A DNA stretch of 64,000 bases from Candidatus Kuenenia stuttgartensis (GTDB taxonomy: Bacteria; Planctomycetota; Planctomycetia; Isosphaerales; Isosphaeraceae), in NCBI GenBank assembly GCA_945865635.1, contig CAMBEP010000010.1, positions 55,737-119,736 of the forward strand. Reading direction: 5' to 3'. The translations under genes were made by a program, and so were the position numbers. Of this stretch, positions 27,344-36,428 are shown piece after piece; positions within the stretch are counted from its first letter, which is position 1; each line of letters opens with the position of its first letter. The notes under the pieces were generated by a model. The model was not told where the DNA came from. It saw nothing but the letters and a program-made list of their open reading frames with translations, and made no database searches.

Positions 27344-28135
27344 TTAGACCTTCCAGTTGATCCACGGGGCTTGGTTTTTGGCGTAAAGGTCGTTTAAAAG
27401 TCGATAATCGCGATATGTATCCATTGGGAGCCAGAAGCCGTCGTGGCGATATGCCATCAACTGGTTTGCAACAACAAGTTGACGGACCGGATCTTGCTCA
27501 AAGACCAAGTCCTCGCGATCGTCCAGATATTCAAAAATACGGCGGTCTGCCAGGAAAAAACCACCGGATATACGTCCCTCGCTCACCTGTGGCTTCTCGT
27601 TGAATGACTTCACCTGGCCGGTCTGCGTCAATTCCAGTTCACCGAATCGGCCTGGTGGATGAACAGCGGTGACGCTCAGAATGCGACCATGACCTTCGTG
27701 AAATTCGGCCAAGGCGTTCAGATTGATGTCGCCCACACCGTCGCCATATGTCAGAAAGAAATTCTGGTCGTTGCCGATGTAATCCTTGATACGACGCAGG
27801 CGTGCACCGGTCATCGCATCAAGCCCTGTATCAACCAGATGAACCAACCAATCTGACTCATCATGATTATGGTGGTATCTAAGTGAAGATGGGTCGCCCA
27901 GTGAGAGGCTCAGGCTGCTTGTTCTGGTCTGATAGTTCAGGAAAAACTCTTTGATTAAGTGGGCTTTATATCCTAGACAAAGCACAAATTCCTTGTGGCC
28001 ATAGCTGGCATAATACTTCATGATATGCCAGAGGATAGGAAAATTGCCAACGGGAATCAGTGGTTTGGGCAAGTCATCGGCAACGTCCCGAATTCGAGTG
28101 CCGTAACCACCACATAGAATCACAACCTTACTCAT
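27344..28135 (-). CDS. rfbF: Glucose-1-phosphate cytidylyltransferase
   Basis: 263 residues from ATG 28135, with AAGGATAAGG upstream; this start places the N-terminus directly before the catalytic motif, unlike the longer open frame to 28171. LCGGYGTRIRDVADDLPKPLIPVG (7-30) is the CTP-binding signature of RfbF. YASYGHKEFVLCLGYKAHLIKEFFLNY and the VHPPGRFGEL block are family-typical. It makes CDP-glucose from glucose-1-phosphate and CTP, feeding RfbG immediately downstream. Located 58 bp after the flippase gene on the same strand. Confidence 0.93.
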   Translation of the reverse strand: MSKVVILCGGYGTRIRDVADDLPKPLIPVGNFPILWHIMKYYASYGHKEFVLCLGYKAHLIKEFFLNYQTRTSSLSLSLGDPSSLRYHHNHDESDWLVHLVDTGLDAMTGARLRRIKDYIGNDQNFFLTYGDGVGDINLNALAEFHEGHGRILSVTAVHPPGRFGELELTQTGQVKSFNEKPQVSEGRISGGFFLADRRIFEYLDDREDLVFEQDPVRQLVVANQLMAYRHDGFWLPMDTYRDYRLLNDLYAKNQAPWINWKV

Positions 28136-28193
28136 CGGCCTTATCCTTTTCCCAAACCTTAGTTGCAGCAAGTTCCCAACTTCAGTTGACGGA

Positions 28194-29609
28194 CTACCTG
28201 TTCAAGGGCAGCATTCCATGTCTCAAATTCATGAGGGTACTGATTAAACTGAGGATCAGCATCGGCAAGTATATGAGCCAGCCTATCGCCGGGATGTTGC
28301 GAATACCTTTGCGTCGAATCACCAGCTCTGCACATAGATTTGTTGATGCATACGCCAGAACCGTGGCCCAAGCCGAGCCGACCACCCCAAATCGAGGTAT
28401 CAAGATCAAATTCGCAGACAAGTTCACCACCCCTGTCACCACAGATGACCACATCACCACCCGCACCTGCTCATAGGCCGTAAGTAGCGGTCCCCACACG
28501 ATATACCAGAGCGGTACGATTGACGTCACTGCCGCCAGTGGCCAGACCAGCTCTGTAAGTATCATGTAATTTTCCGGGAGCCAGTTCGGGCCCTGCCACG
28601 ATACCAGAATTGATCCCAAAATACAGCACATTGACCAGACCCAAAGTGCTGGTATGACTTTTTTCTGAATGAAATGGGTCAGGCCAAGCGTCTCGTTTCT
28701 GATTCGCATGGCGACATAGCGTGGGGCGACCAATTGGCCTGCCACCTGAGGGATTTGCTGCACCATGCCAGATATTTGTACGGCCAAAGCATAAACTCCA
28801 AGTTCCGCCTTGCCTACATATCTCCGGATGATCAGATAATCCAGCGTATTTGTGCTTAAAAGGCCAATGGCAACCGTGGGTATCATCGGCCAGGAAAATT
28901 TCACGATTTTCTGGCATGTAGGCCAATCCAGGCGCCGGGGCCGACCGATCTGGTGACGAACCAGCCACGTCGCCACGCCAGCCGCCACAATACTGCCCAA
29001 AACGTATCCAGGCAGGACATAGACAACACTAAGCTGCCCAGCGATATATAAAACACCGATTGTGACTAATACTATCGATCGCTCAAGCGATAGCAGTGGA
29101 TAAAGCAGGCGATGGTGACTTATGGCGGGCATGACGCGCTGCAGGTGCGACCAATAGACCTGCGATGGGAGGTAACACAGGATAAAGATCATGCCTTCAA
29201 TGGTCAGGCCAATGAAGTTTTTGAGAAAAAGGCCCCAAATGGGCGATGTCAGAATGATCAGTAGAACACCTGAGAAGGCGATCCATAGCCTGTTCCAGAA
29301 GAACTGATTGATTTGGCCCACATTCAGAAATTCTTCGGTCCCATACCTTACCACCGCCTGAACGGTCCAGTCTGTGCCCAAAATGACCAGAAACAGGCTG
29401 GTGCTGGTAAGGCTGACTATCTCTCCGTAAGACTCTCTTCCCAATAGTCTTAGCAACACACTTGCTGTGCCAAACGAGAGAATCGCGACCAAGCCATTAA
29501 AGCCGATCATTGATAAATAATCGATGATGGCCTTTCGCCCTAAACCTTGGACAGGCTTGACTTGATCGGGGGTCGGAGAGTGGTCTGCCTGAATGTCAGA
29601 TGATGGCAT
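28194..29609 (-). CDS. Wzx-like oligosaccharide flippase (MOP/PST superfamily)
   Basis: 471 residues with 12-14 hydrophobic helices. An N-terminal polar stretch of about 28 residues is followed by IIDYLSMIGFNGLVAILSFGTASVLLRLLGRESYGEI, typical of PST transporters. LGVYALAVQISGMVQQIPQVAGQLVAP is the internal repeat of the fold. It would flip the lipid-linked repeat unit across the inner membrane. It overlaps the initiating transferase by 14 bp and precedes RfbF, so it is firmly in the export operon. Confidence 0.88.
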   Translation of the reverse strand: MPSSDIQADHSPTPDQVKPVQGLGRKAIIDYLSMIGFNGLVAILSFGTASVLLRLLGRESYGEIVSLTSTSLFLVILGTDWTVQAVVRYGTEEFLNVGQINQFFWNRLWIAFSGVLLIILTSPIWGLFLKNFIGLTIEGMIFILCYLPSQVYWSHLQRVMPAISHHRLLYPLLSLERSIVLVTIGVLYIAGQLSVVYVLPGYVLGSIVAAGVATWLVRHQIGRPRRLDWPTCQKIVKFSWPMIPTVAIGLLSTNTLDYLIIRRYVGKAELGVYALAVQISGMVQQIPQVAGQLVAPRYVAMRIRNETLGLTHFIQKKVIPALWVWSMCCILGSILVSWQGPNWLPENYMILTELVWPLAAVTSIVPLWYIVWGPLLTAYEQVRVVMWSSVVTGVVNLSANLILIPRFGVVGSAWATVLAYASTNLCAELVIRRKGIRNIPAIGWLIYLPMLILSLISTLMNLRHGMLPLNR

Positions 29610-31521
29610 GAGGCAACGAGCTTAATTGGTTCGATTTGAGAGGCGCTATACCGGGACCTGTCGGAGATTCCGGGGCTGGGAAAGTCGACAGATGCACAAA
29701 GGAATCGGCCTGGATTGGGTCATCGGAATCGTCGTGACTGATGATCGGATTGATGGAAAGCGACAGTTGGAATAGCTCTAGATTCTTTTCAATACAGCTT
29801 TTACGTATTTCCATCAAACGCTCTGGGGTAAACTGGGAGGAAGAAATAATCACACCTGTCGCGTTTAGACGTTCTTGAATAACCGCAAGTTTACGAAAAC
29901 CACCAATCACCCGTAGACCATGCAATGTTTTGCCTTTTTTTTGCGTGTCATCATCGAGAAAACCAACAGGACGGAGGCGCCAACCAGGGTTGTTCATCAA
30001 TTCCCGGGCCAGAATTTCACCCGCATCCCCTGCCCCATAGATCATTACCGCTTTGGATTCGCGATGAACGGAGTTATTGGGGAACAAGTTGCGAATGAGC
30101 CGAAACCCAAACCGACTACCTGTCAGGAGCAGAAGAAGGAGAAGACCATCAAGCGCAAAGACCGCCCGGCTGAAGCCTTGGAATCGAAAAACCAAGGTCA
30201 GCACCACGACAGATGCCATGGAACCGAGAAGAGTGCCCCTGAAGTAGATCCATAAAGCATCAGGCGTGATGTATCGCCACATACCGCGATAGACGCCGGC
30301 TGAGGTCAGAGCCGTAAGCTTTATGGCAACCACAATGGGCAGAGACTGGAAAAAAGGGACAGGATCTGGTGATTTTTCGAGCGTTCCGATGACAAGCGCA
30401 TAAGAGCCGTAGTAGGCTAGAACAACAAGAATTGCGTCAAGCATGACCTCAAAAACACGACGTTTATAGGAGATATCGACCAGAAAACTCATTACCGGAG
30501 TCGGTTGGGTGACGTCATAAACCTTGACCTTGCCAAGATGTATGCCCAGATAGATCATGCCGATACTGAATAGAACGATGCAGACCAGGCTGACTTCAAG
30601 AGGGAGACGTTGCACAGCCAGCCCCATCACGCCCGAAACGGCGGCACAAGCCCAAAGCATCCAGACAGCTTTGCGTTCGGAAAGGCCAAGCGCGACAAGT
30701 CGATGAGAGGTATGATCCCGCCCACCCTGCGAAACCGACCTGCCGGCCAGCTTGCGAAGGATGAAAACCAGTGTGGTGTCAAAAATTGGGATCAACAGGA
30801 CAAGTACAGGAACCGCCAGCACGGGCAGAAAGCTGCGAGACCGGCCCGCCTGATTTGTCATAAGTGCTGACGATGAAAGGAAGAATCCGATATACAGTGA
30901 ACCACAGTCGCCCATAAAGATGGACGCCGGGTTATGGTTGAAGACCAGAAATCCTGCGAGTGAAGCGGCAAATACTCCAAGCATCCAGGCCTGATCAATG
31001 CCCGATGGGTCGTGAATCGCGAACTGGAGGCCTAAAAACGTGGCCGCGATGGCTGAAATGCCGGCTGAGAGGCCATCCATATTGTCAAGCAAATTGACCG
31101 CATTAGTGATCCCAACCAGCCAAAACAGCGTAATGACCACATCAATCGGGTAATAACTGGTCCATGGAAGATACATCCCATAGGTGATAATGGCCGAGGC
31201 GGCGACTAGCTGACCGGTGACCTTCTGGTAAGGTTTGAGGGTGATTAAATCGTCAATAAAACCAATCAGGAACATGAGCAGCGAGGAGGCCAGAACGATC
31301 ATGGAACGCTCTGACTGAGGAATGAGCATATAGCCGACAAATGAGCTGGTCAAGGCGATAGAGACACCTCCCATCAAGGCTGTTGGCCGGGTGTGCCAGC
31401 GATCAGCTTTGGGGCGTGCCACCACTCCGTACCGGCGTGCGAGTGATCTCACTGCGACGGTTAGGATCACTCCCACAATAAAAGCGGCCACGATGGCCGT
31501 CACTCCTTGACTCGTTGTCAT
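29596..31521 (-). CDS. WecA/MraY-like sugar-1-phosphate transferase fused to a WbpM/CapD-like N-terminal module
   Basis: 641 residues, twice the usual WecA length. Residues 1-330 are a polyprenyl-phosphate HexNAc-1-P transferase: FIDD (88-91), NLLDNMDGLSAG (143-154), FMGDCGSLYIGFF (202-214), GRDHTSHR (267-274), many helices. Residues 350-480 add four membrane helices of the kind that start WbpM/CapD/FlaA1 dehydratases (YKRRVFEVMLDAILVVLAYYGSY, GVYRGMWRY). Residues 488-570 are a Rossmann CoA-binding-like domain with YGAGDAGE (495-502). The catalytic dehydratase domain is missing, and the tail is a short polar stretch. The WecA half should start the repeat unit; the second half may sense or bind a nucleotide. 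Start ATG 31521. Confidence 0.88.
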   Translation of the reverse strand: MTTSQGVTAIVAAFIVGVILTVAVRSLARRYGVVARPKADRWHTRPTALMGGVSIALTSSFVGYMLIPQSERSMIVLASSLLMFLIGFIDDLITLKPYQKVTGQLVAASAIITYGMYLPWTSYYPIDVVITLFWLVGITNAVNLLDNMDGLSAGISAIAATFLGLQFAIHDPSGIDQAWMLGVFAASLAGFLVFNHNPASIFMGDCGSLYIGFFLSSSALMTNQAGRSRSFLPVLAVPVLVLLIPIFDTTLVFILRKLAGRSVSQGGRDHTSHRLVALGLSERKAVWMLWACAAVSGVMGLAVQRLPLEVSLVCIVLFSIGMIYLGIHLGKVKVYDVTQPTPVMSFLVDISYKRRVFEVMLDAILVVLAYYGSYALVIGTLEKSPDPVPFFQSLPIVVAIKLTALTSAGVYRGMWRYITPDALWIYFRGTLLGSMASVVVLTLVFRFQGFSRAVFALDGLLLLLLLTGSRFGFRLIRNLFPNNSVHRESKAVMIYGAGDAGEILARELMNNPGWRLRPVGFLDDDTQKKGKTLHGLRVIGGFRKLAVIQERLNATGVIISSSQFTPERLMEIRKSCIEKNLELFQLSLSINPIISHDDSDDPIQADSFVHLSTFPAPESPTGPGIAPLKSNQLSSLPHAII

Positions 31522-31617
31522 CTATCACACCCTGTTGCTGTTTGACCTGATTCTTACCAAACAACGGATCACCCGATCGTGACCCGTTTTTACGGCAATT
31601 CGTGTCGCACAAAACGA

Positions 31618-32973
31618 TTAAGCGGTGACGATGCGATCTGCAAACTGATTTCGGATTTTGCGTGTTGCGCCCCTGGTATCGATCAGCAAGCCTATGGATG
31701 GCATAAGCTTAGACCAATCATAAGCGGCATGGTCTGTGGCCAGAAGGACGCAATCCTGACTGGCCAGCGTTTCCGCCGTCAATTCCGTGCTTGACATACG
31801 AATCGTATGCCCTCTGAGTGGCGGCAACTGTGGCACATGGGGATCATTGTAAGTCACCATGGCACCACGTTCTTCGAGTAGTTCCATGAGTTCAACGGAT
31901 GGGCTTTCGCGACAGTCGTCAACATTTGGCTTATAGGCTGCACCCATGACCAGTATTTTGCTTCCATGAATCGAGCGGCCACGATGATTCAAGGCTTCGG
32001 TGATCCGCTCGATGACATAATGTGGCATCGAGGTGTTGATCTCTCCTGCCAGCTCGATGAAACGGGTATGAACTCCATATGGGCGAGCGGCCCAAGTCAG
32101 GTAAAATGGGTCGATTGGGATACAGTGACCACCCAAACCGGGACCAGGGTAAAATGCCTGAAAGCCGAACGGCTTGGTTTTGGCGGCATCAATGACTTCC
32201 CAGACATCAATTCCCATGTGGTCGAAAACGACTTTAAGTTCGTTGACCAGTGCAATATTGACCGCTCGATAAGTGTTTTCGAGGATTTTGCAAGCCTCAG
32301 CCACTTCACAACTTGTGGCCGGAATGACTTGTGGAACTACAGCCCCGTAAAGGGCTTGGGCAACATTTGCGGAGTCAGGCGTATAACCACCCACGACCTT
32401 GGGGATATTGGCTGCCGAGAAGCTTGGATTGCCTGGATCTTCCCGCTCAGGGCTGTATGCCAGAAGAAAATCGGTGCCAGCCTTAAGTCCGCCAACTTCC
32501 AATTCAGGCCTCAGAACATCGCGGGTTGTACCAGGGTAGGTGGTGCTTTCAAGGATGACCAACTGGCCTTTTTCCAAGTATTTACCAATCATTTTTCCGG
32601 TATTGATTACAGGACCAAGGTCGGGTTCGCGGTGACGGCCCAGTGGCGTTGGAACGCAAATGATGATTGCCTCGACTTCGTTGAGCCGGGCAAAATCACT
32701 GGTCGCTTCAAACCGGCCTGAGGCGATCATGGACGCCACACGTTCTGAACTGATGTGGCCAATGTAACTCTCCCCGGAATTGAGGGCGGTTACCTTGCTT
32801 GCATCAATGTCAAAGCCTTTGACATTAAAGCCATTACGTGCAAATAGTTCCACCAGGGGTAGACCAACATAGCCAAGGCCGATCACTCCAACCCTAGCGG
32901 TTCTGTCTGTAATCGCCGAGATCAAAGTGGCGGCATTTGTACGAATCTGACCATTGACTGACTGATGTGACAT
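31618..32973 (-). CDS. UDP-sugar dehydrogenase (WecC/WbpA/UDP-glucose-dehydrogenase family)
   Basis: 451 residues from ATG 32973, which has GGAAAGA a few bases upstream; the frame is open from a TTG at 32985. VGVIGLGYVGLPLVELFAR is the NAD motif, GFDID binds ribose, and EREDPGN and GPGLGGHCIPIDPFYLTW carries the catalytic Cys. GAAYKPNVDDCRESPS is the C-terminal UDP-binding signature. The long form with a C-terminal VDDCRESPS motif is closest to UDP-N-acetyl-hexosamine dehydrogenases (WbpA-like), which would feed the Gfo/Idh oxidoreductase and DegT aminotransferase at the left edge. That pathway link is inferred. Confidence 0.92.
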   Translation of the reverse strand: MSHQSVNGQIRTNAATLISAITDRTARVGVIGLGYVGLPLVELFARNGFNVKGFDIDASKVTALNSGESYIGHISSERVASMIASGRFEATSDFARLNEVEAIIICVPTPLGRHREPDLGPVINTGKMIGKYLEKGQLVILESTTYPGTTRDVLRPELEVGGLKAGTDFLLAYSPEREDPGNPSFSAANIPKVVGGYTPDSANVAQALYGAVVPQVIPATSCEVAEACKILENTYRAVNIALVNELKVVFDHMGIDVWEVIDAAKTKPFGFQAFYPGPGLGGHCIPIDPFYLTWAARPYGVHTRFIELAGEINTSMPHYVIERITEALNHRGRSIHGSKILVMGAAYKPNVDDCRESPSVELMELLEERGAMVTYNDPHVPQLPPLRGHTIRMSSTELTAETLASQDCVLLATDHAAYDWSKLMPSIGLLIDTRGATRKIRNQFADRIVTA

Positions 32974-33127
32974 GACTCTTTCCAACCTGATCTTTTGAAT
33001 ATGTGGCCGACGGACATTTGCACGGATTGTGAATCGCTCTACATTCTTACTGAAATCTAGTTCATGACATCCATAAAAGTGTCTGAATTTCAGAAACTTC
33101 TATGTTTTCGTTGGATAATAGCCATAA

Positions 33128-33164
33128 GGGGGAATATCACCAGTTTTTTTTGGTAATACCCCCC
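33128..33164. terminator. Hairpin after tyrosine kinase gene
   Basis: GGGGG-AATAT-ACCA at 33128-33141 pairs with TGGT-AATA-CCCCC at 33151-33164 around a T-rich loop (A-rich on the minus strand). It lies 27 bases past the kinase stop on the minus strand. No T run follows, so it may act as a 3' stabiliser or weak terminator. Confidence 0.45.
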
Positions 33165-33190
33165 AATTTGGTTTTCTCCACTAGATTTCA

Positions 33191-36067
33191 TCAATCTTCA
33201 GGATCTTGAGTCGAATCGCGCTGAGTCCGAGCGATACTCAATAATTCCTGGTCGGCCTCGGATGTGGTCTCACCTGACTCGTTCAGGCTTGGTTTATCCG
33301 TCTTGGCTGCACCGTCCTTACGTGTGTAACCATAGCCGTAACCATAGCCGTAGCCGTAGCCATAACCATAGCCGTAACCATAGCCGTAACCATAGCCGTA
33401 GGAGAATTGTTCGCGGCTTACACCGTTTAGAATTGTCCCGATGACAGGTGTACCAATGCTATGGAGAAGTTCGCGAACCCGTGTCAGGTCATGTCGCTTG
33501 ATGACTGTGGCACGGATGATCAGAATGATGCCATCGGCCTGCGTACTGACAACACATGGATCCGTCACGGCCAGAAGTGGCGAGGTATCGATCAAAACAA
33601 CATCGTAAAGTCTTCTGGCTTCCTGGATCAACTCCGAGAAGGCCCGTGACGACAACAGCTCGGCAGGGTTGTTGATATCGACACCGCCGGTGAGCAGGTC
33701 CAGGTTCGGAACCGTCGTAGGCTGAACTGCACGGTGGAGTGGCATGCGGCCTTCGATGGCATCTGCCAGCCCAAACTCGTTAGGCATATCGAAAATCTTG
33801 TGCTGACCAGGACGCCTCAAGTCGGCATCGACCAAGAGGACTTTCCGGCCAGCCATAGCCATCGAACAAGCGATATTCGAACAGGTTGTCGATTTACCGT
33901 CCCCCGAGTGTGGGCTAGAAATCATCAGAACCTGTATATTTTGATTGCGCCTGAAGAACTCCAGGCTTGTCCGAATCGCCTTAAAGCTTTCAGCAGCAGA
34001 ACTTCGGGGACGTGAGTGACAGATCAGACCCAGCTCTTTCATGGATAATCTCATGTCGCCTGATGCCTGGCCACCCCGAATCAGGTGGGGAATCAAGCCC
34101 AGCACGTTGAGATCAAGTATCTTCCGGATCTCTCCAAGATTTCGAACCTTGGCGTCAAGCATGTCCACCAGATAAGCTGCTGTGCAGCCCATGAGCAGGC
34201 CTGCAATAATACTCACGGCAAGGATCAGTACTTTACTGGTCTGATACTGGCTGGCAATGGGTGGGAAGAGCACTTGAGCCGTCACCGTGACGTGGGCTGG
34301 ATCTGTGATCAGCTTCGCCTGCTTCAACTGATTCACAATCGTGCTCAGAAGGTCTTTGGTGCGTGTCTTGTTCTCTCTCAGATTCTCTTCCGTAATCTTA
34401 TCAAGTTCAAGCTGTTGCGTACTGTTCAATTCGCGATTGTATTCCGCCTGGAGCCGCTCTTGAATCATCTGGATTGTGTCGGCCTTCTTTTGAAGACCCT
34501 GAATGATTGCTTCGGCCCGGGCCTGATCACGTGCTTTTGTCGGCGACTGCAAAGCAATCGTAAATTTGTCCAAACGCTTCTTGATATCCTTATACTCTTT
34601 AGAATCGACACCCTTGGCCTTTTCGGCATCTCTCAACTGAACAACCATGGTGTCCTGATACGCACGACTCTGAGCATTGATCTCCTCACTCAAAGTCTCT
34701 TCGCTGGCCTTGAGCCTGAGAACCTCAGTATTGGCCTGATCAAGCAGATCCGCTACCCGGCCAGTCCCACTCCGCGTCATGTATTTCTGGCCTGTGGACT
34801 TGAAGTCTTCCCACAATTCCTCCCGCTCCTTCTGATACATGGCGATGGAATCTTCATGACGACGAACGGTGGGATCATTCTTGTCCCTGGTCAGTCGCTT
34901 GTGATCCTCCACCCTTCGTTCCAGCGTGCTAATCTGCTTGTCGATCGCGGCGACATCCGGCGTATCTTCAAACATCTCACGCATCTGCTTTTCCTGGTTG
35001 CCTGGATCCGACTCGGCAATATTCGTTTCTTCTGTTCCAGATGCCAGATGCTTTTTCAGATTCCCAAGCATGCGTTCGGCCGTGATTCGTGCATACTGGG
35101 TTTGGGCATATTGAAGTGTCAATTCTTCAAAGGAACTGTCCACCTTGCGGTCGCCGGCGCTTTCCCCCAAGCCCGCGATTTCGGCATGAACGCTCCCGGT
35201 CACATCGGCACCAATTGTTGTTGCCACCGTGCGAATCGCCTTGGCAATGGTCGCATCACTTGCCCCTGCGGCCATCAGCTTCTCAGCATGCTCAATCTGA
35301 GTGTTAAGCTGAAAGATTTCGGCCTTCGCCGATCTGATCCCACGATCCCATTCCGCCAGCCGCTTGGTCACGATCATGCGACCCGCTTCATCCCCCATCA
35401 TCTGCGGATGCTTCTGCAAGAATTCCAAATGGTCCTTCGTCGCCTTATCCAATTCAATGGTCAATTCGTCGCGGGCCTTCGAAATCAATGTGACAACATC
35501 TGTCGTCTTCTTTTCAAAGGTGCTGTCCAAAAACCGCTTGTAGGCATCAATCACCGCATCGACCACCTTGACTGGCTTGGTCGGGTCCTCCGAATCAAAT
35601 TTCAGCGTTAAAACACGCTCCAGACGCGTTACCGTCAGATTCAGGTAAAGCTCGTTGAAAGTCACATTGTCAAGCTTGCCCGCCTTGATCGCATCATCAA
35701 TCACCGGCTGGCTTTTGATGATCGCCAGGTGACTCGTCAGAAAGTCCCCGTTGATCCCTGTTATCGGATCGCCATTCATCATATTGTTGGCAAACATGCC
35801 ACCCGACTGATTCACCAGCATCTGGGCCGTTGCCGAATATTTTGGCTTGGTTTTAAAGATCTGGAAAAGCCCAACCGTTAACGACAGTAACAGGCACAGA
35901 AGTACCAGACGCCAGCCACGCCGAATGGCATTCAAGACCAGAAACAGGTCTTCGATATACTGCTTCGGATCGCCGGTCGGCGACTGCCTGGCCTGCTGCA
36001 TCTGATGTTGCGGATGACCTATTTGTTTCATAATCTCGCTCTCATCCTGTCCATTTTTCGGGCTCAT
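33191..36067 (-). CDS. Wzc-like polysaccharide co-polymerase and tyrosine autokinase (BY-kinase)
   Basis: 958 residues, longer than the usual 700-800. N-terminal Wzz domain with a membrane helix near 55-80 (GWRLVLLCLLLSLTVGLFQIF), a very long coiled-coil region (about 190-600, rich in E/K/Q), a second helix near 640 (KVLILAVSIIAGLLMGCTAAYLV), then the kinase. Walker A SSPHSGDGKSTT is near 720, Walker A' LLVDADLRRPG near 744, Walker B VVLIDTSPL later. The C-terminus holds 13 tyrosines alternating with 12 glycines at residues 890-914, taking the place of the usual tyrosine cluster. It controls chain length and export by cyclic autophosphorylation. Start ATG 36067; ATG 36031 (MKQIGH) is an alternative. 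Confidence 0.94.
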   Translation of the reverse strand: MSPKNGQDESEIMKQIGHPQHQMQQARQSPTGDPKQYIEDLFLVLNAIRRGWRLVLLCLLLSLTVGLFQIFKTKPKYSATAQMLVNQSGGMFANNMMNGDPITGINGDFLTSHLAIIKSQPVIDDAIKAGKLDNVTFNELYLNLTVTRLERVLTLKFDSEDPTKPVKVVDAVIDAYKRFLDSTFEKKTTDVVTLISKARDELTIELDKATKDHLEFLQKHPQMMGDEAGRMIVTKRLAEWDRGIRSAKAEIFQLNTQIEHAEKLMAAGASDATIAKAIRTVATTIGADVTGSVHAEIAGLGESAGDRKVDSSFEELTLQYAQTQYARITAERMLGNLKKHLASGTEETNIAESDPGNQEKQMREMFEDTPDVAAIDKQISTLERRVEDHKRLTRDKNDPTVRRHEDSIAMYQKEREELWEDFKSTGQKYMTRSGTGRVADLLDQANTEVLRLKASEETLSEEINAQSRAYQDTMVVQLRDAEKAKGVDSKEYKDIKKRLDKFTIALQSPTKARDQARAEAIIQGLQKKADTIQMIQERLQAEYNRELNSTQQLELDKITEENLRENKTRTKDLLSTIVNQLKQAKLITDPAHVTVTAQVLFPPIASQYQTSKVLILAVSIIAGLLMGCTAAYLVDMLDAKVRNLGEIRKILDLNVLGLIPHLIRGGQASGDMRLSMKELGLICHSRPRSSAAESFKAIRTSLEFFRRNQNIQVLMISSPHSGDGKSTTCSNIACSMAMAGRKVLLVDADLRRPGQHKIFDMPNEFGLADAIEGRMPLHRAVQPTTVPNLDLLTGGVDINNPAELLSSRAFSELIQEARRLYDVVLIDTSPLLAVTDPCVVSTQADGIILIIRATVIKRHDLTRVRELLHSIGTPVIGTILNGVSREQFSYGYGYGYGYGYGYGYGYGYGYGYGYTRKDGAAKTDKPSLNESGETTSEADQELLSIARTQRDSTQDPED
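33326..33400 (-). repeat. In-frame (Tyr-Gly)n tandem repeat in kinase C-terminus
   Basis: Coding-strand units of about 6 and 12 bases (TACGGC-TATGGT permutations) run 75 bases without interruption and encode 13 Tyr alternating with 12 Gly. The near-identical 12-base unit (CATAGCCGTAAC on the plus strand) recurs several times, so the tract is prone to length change by slippage, always in frame when whole units change. Confidence 0.9.
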
Positions 36068-36428
36068 CGCCCATCTCGGGCCAACAGATCATTCACCCAA
36101 GTGGCCAGAGCCCTGCGGAGTCTGTTGATTGCCACCACCAACTTTGCCATGTTCCATCAACCGCAATGTTCTTCATACCCAGCACCAAAAACCGCAAAAG
36201 ATTCGAAAATGAAAGCAGTTCGCTCAAATTTCCGAACACACCCAGAAGACTGATCGAGCTTTAATCGGACTAGCCTCGATAAACCGAATGCCTGTTTATA
36301 CTTCTATATTAGTATCTGTTCCCATAAAGGGTCAACCCGATTATTTTAGTCCACACCATGTTTCCTTTTTCAGACACTAATATTAGATGGATTCAGTCCG
36401 ATCTTCAAAAAAACATCACAATTCATTG
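36068..36428. other. Gap between polymerase and kinase genes
   Basis: 361 bases on a leftward unit. No credible gene. It carries a promoter candidate at 36306-36335 that would drive the kinase and following genes with a leader of about 230 bases. No riboswitch-like fold is recognised. Confidence 0.5.
36306..36335 (-). promoter_or_regulatory. Candidate promoter for kinase/export operon
   Basis: On the minus strand, TTGACC (36335-36330) and TAATAT (36311-36306) are separated by 18 bases. The location between the polymerase stop and the kinase start is suitable. Confidence 0.45.

Noticed and set aside
33320..33405. CRISPR-like or satellite array
   Set aside because: The repeats have no spacers and are fully in frame in the kinase gene as alternating Tyr-Gly codons.
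34085..35611. 508-codon open frame on the plus strand
   Set aside because: Antisense to the coiled-coil part of the Wzc-like kinase; the codon bias of that region keeps the opposite frame open, and the translation shows no domain.
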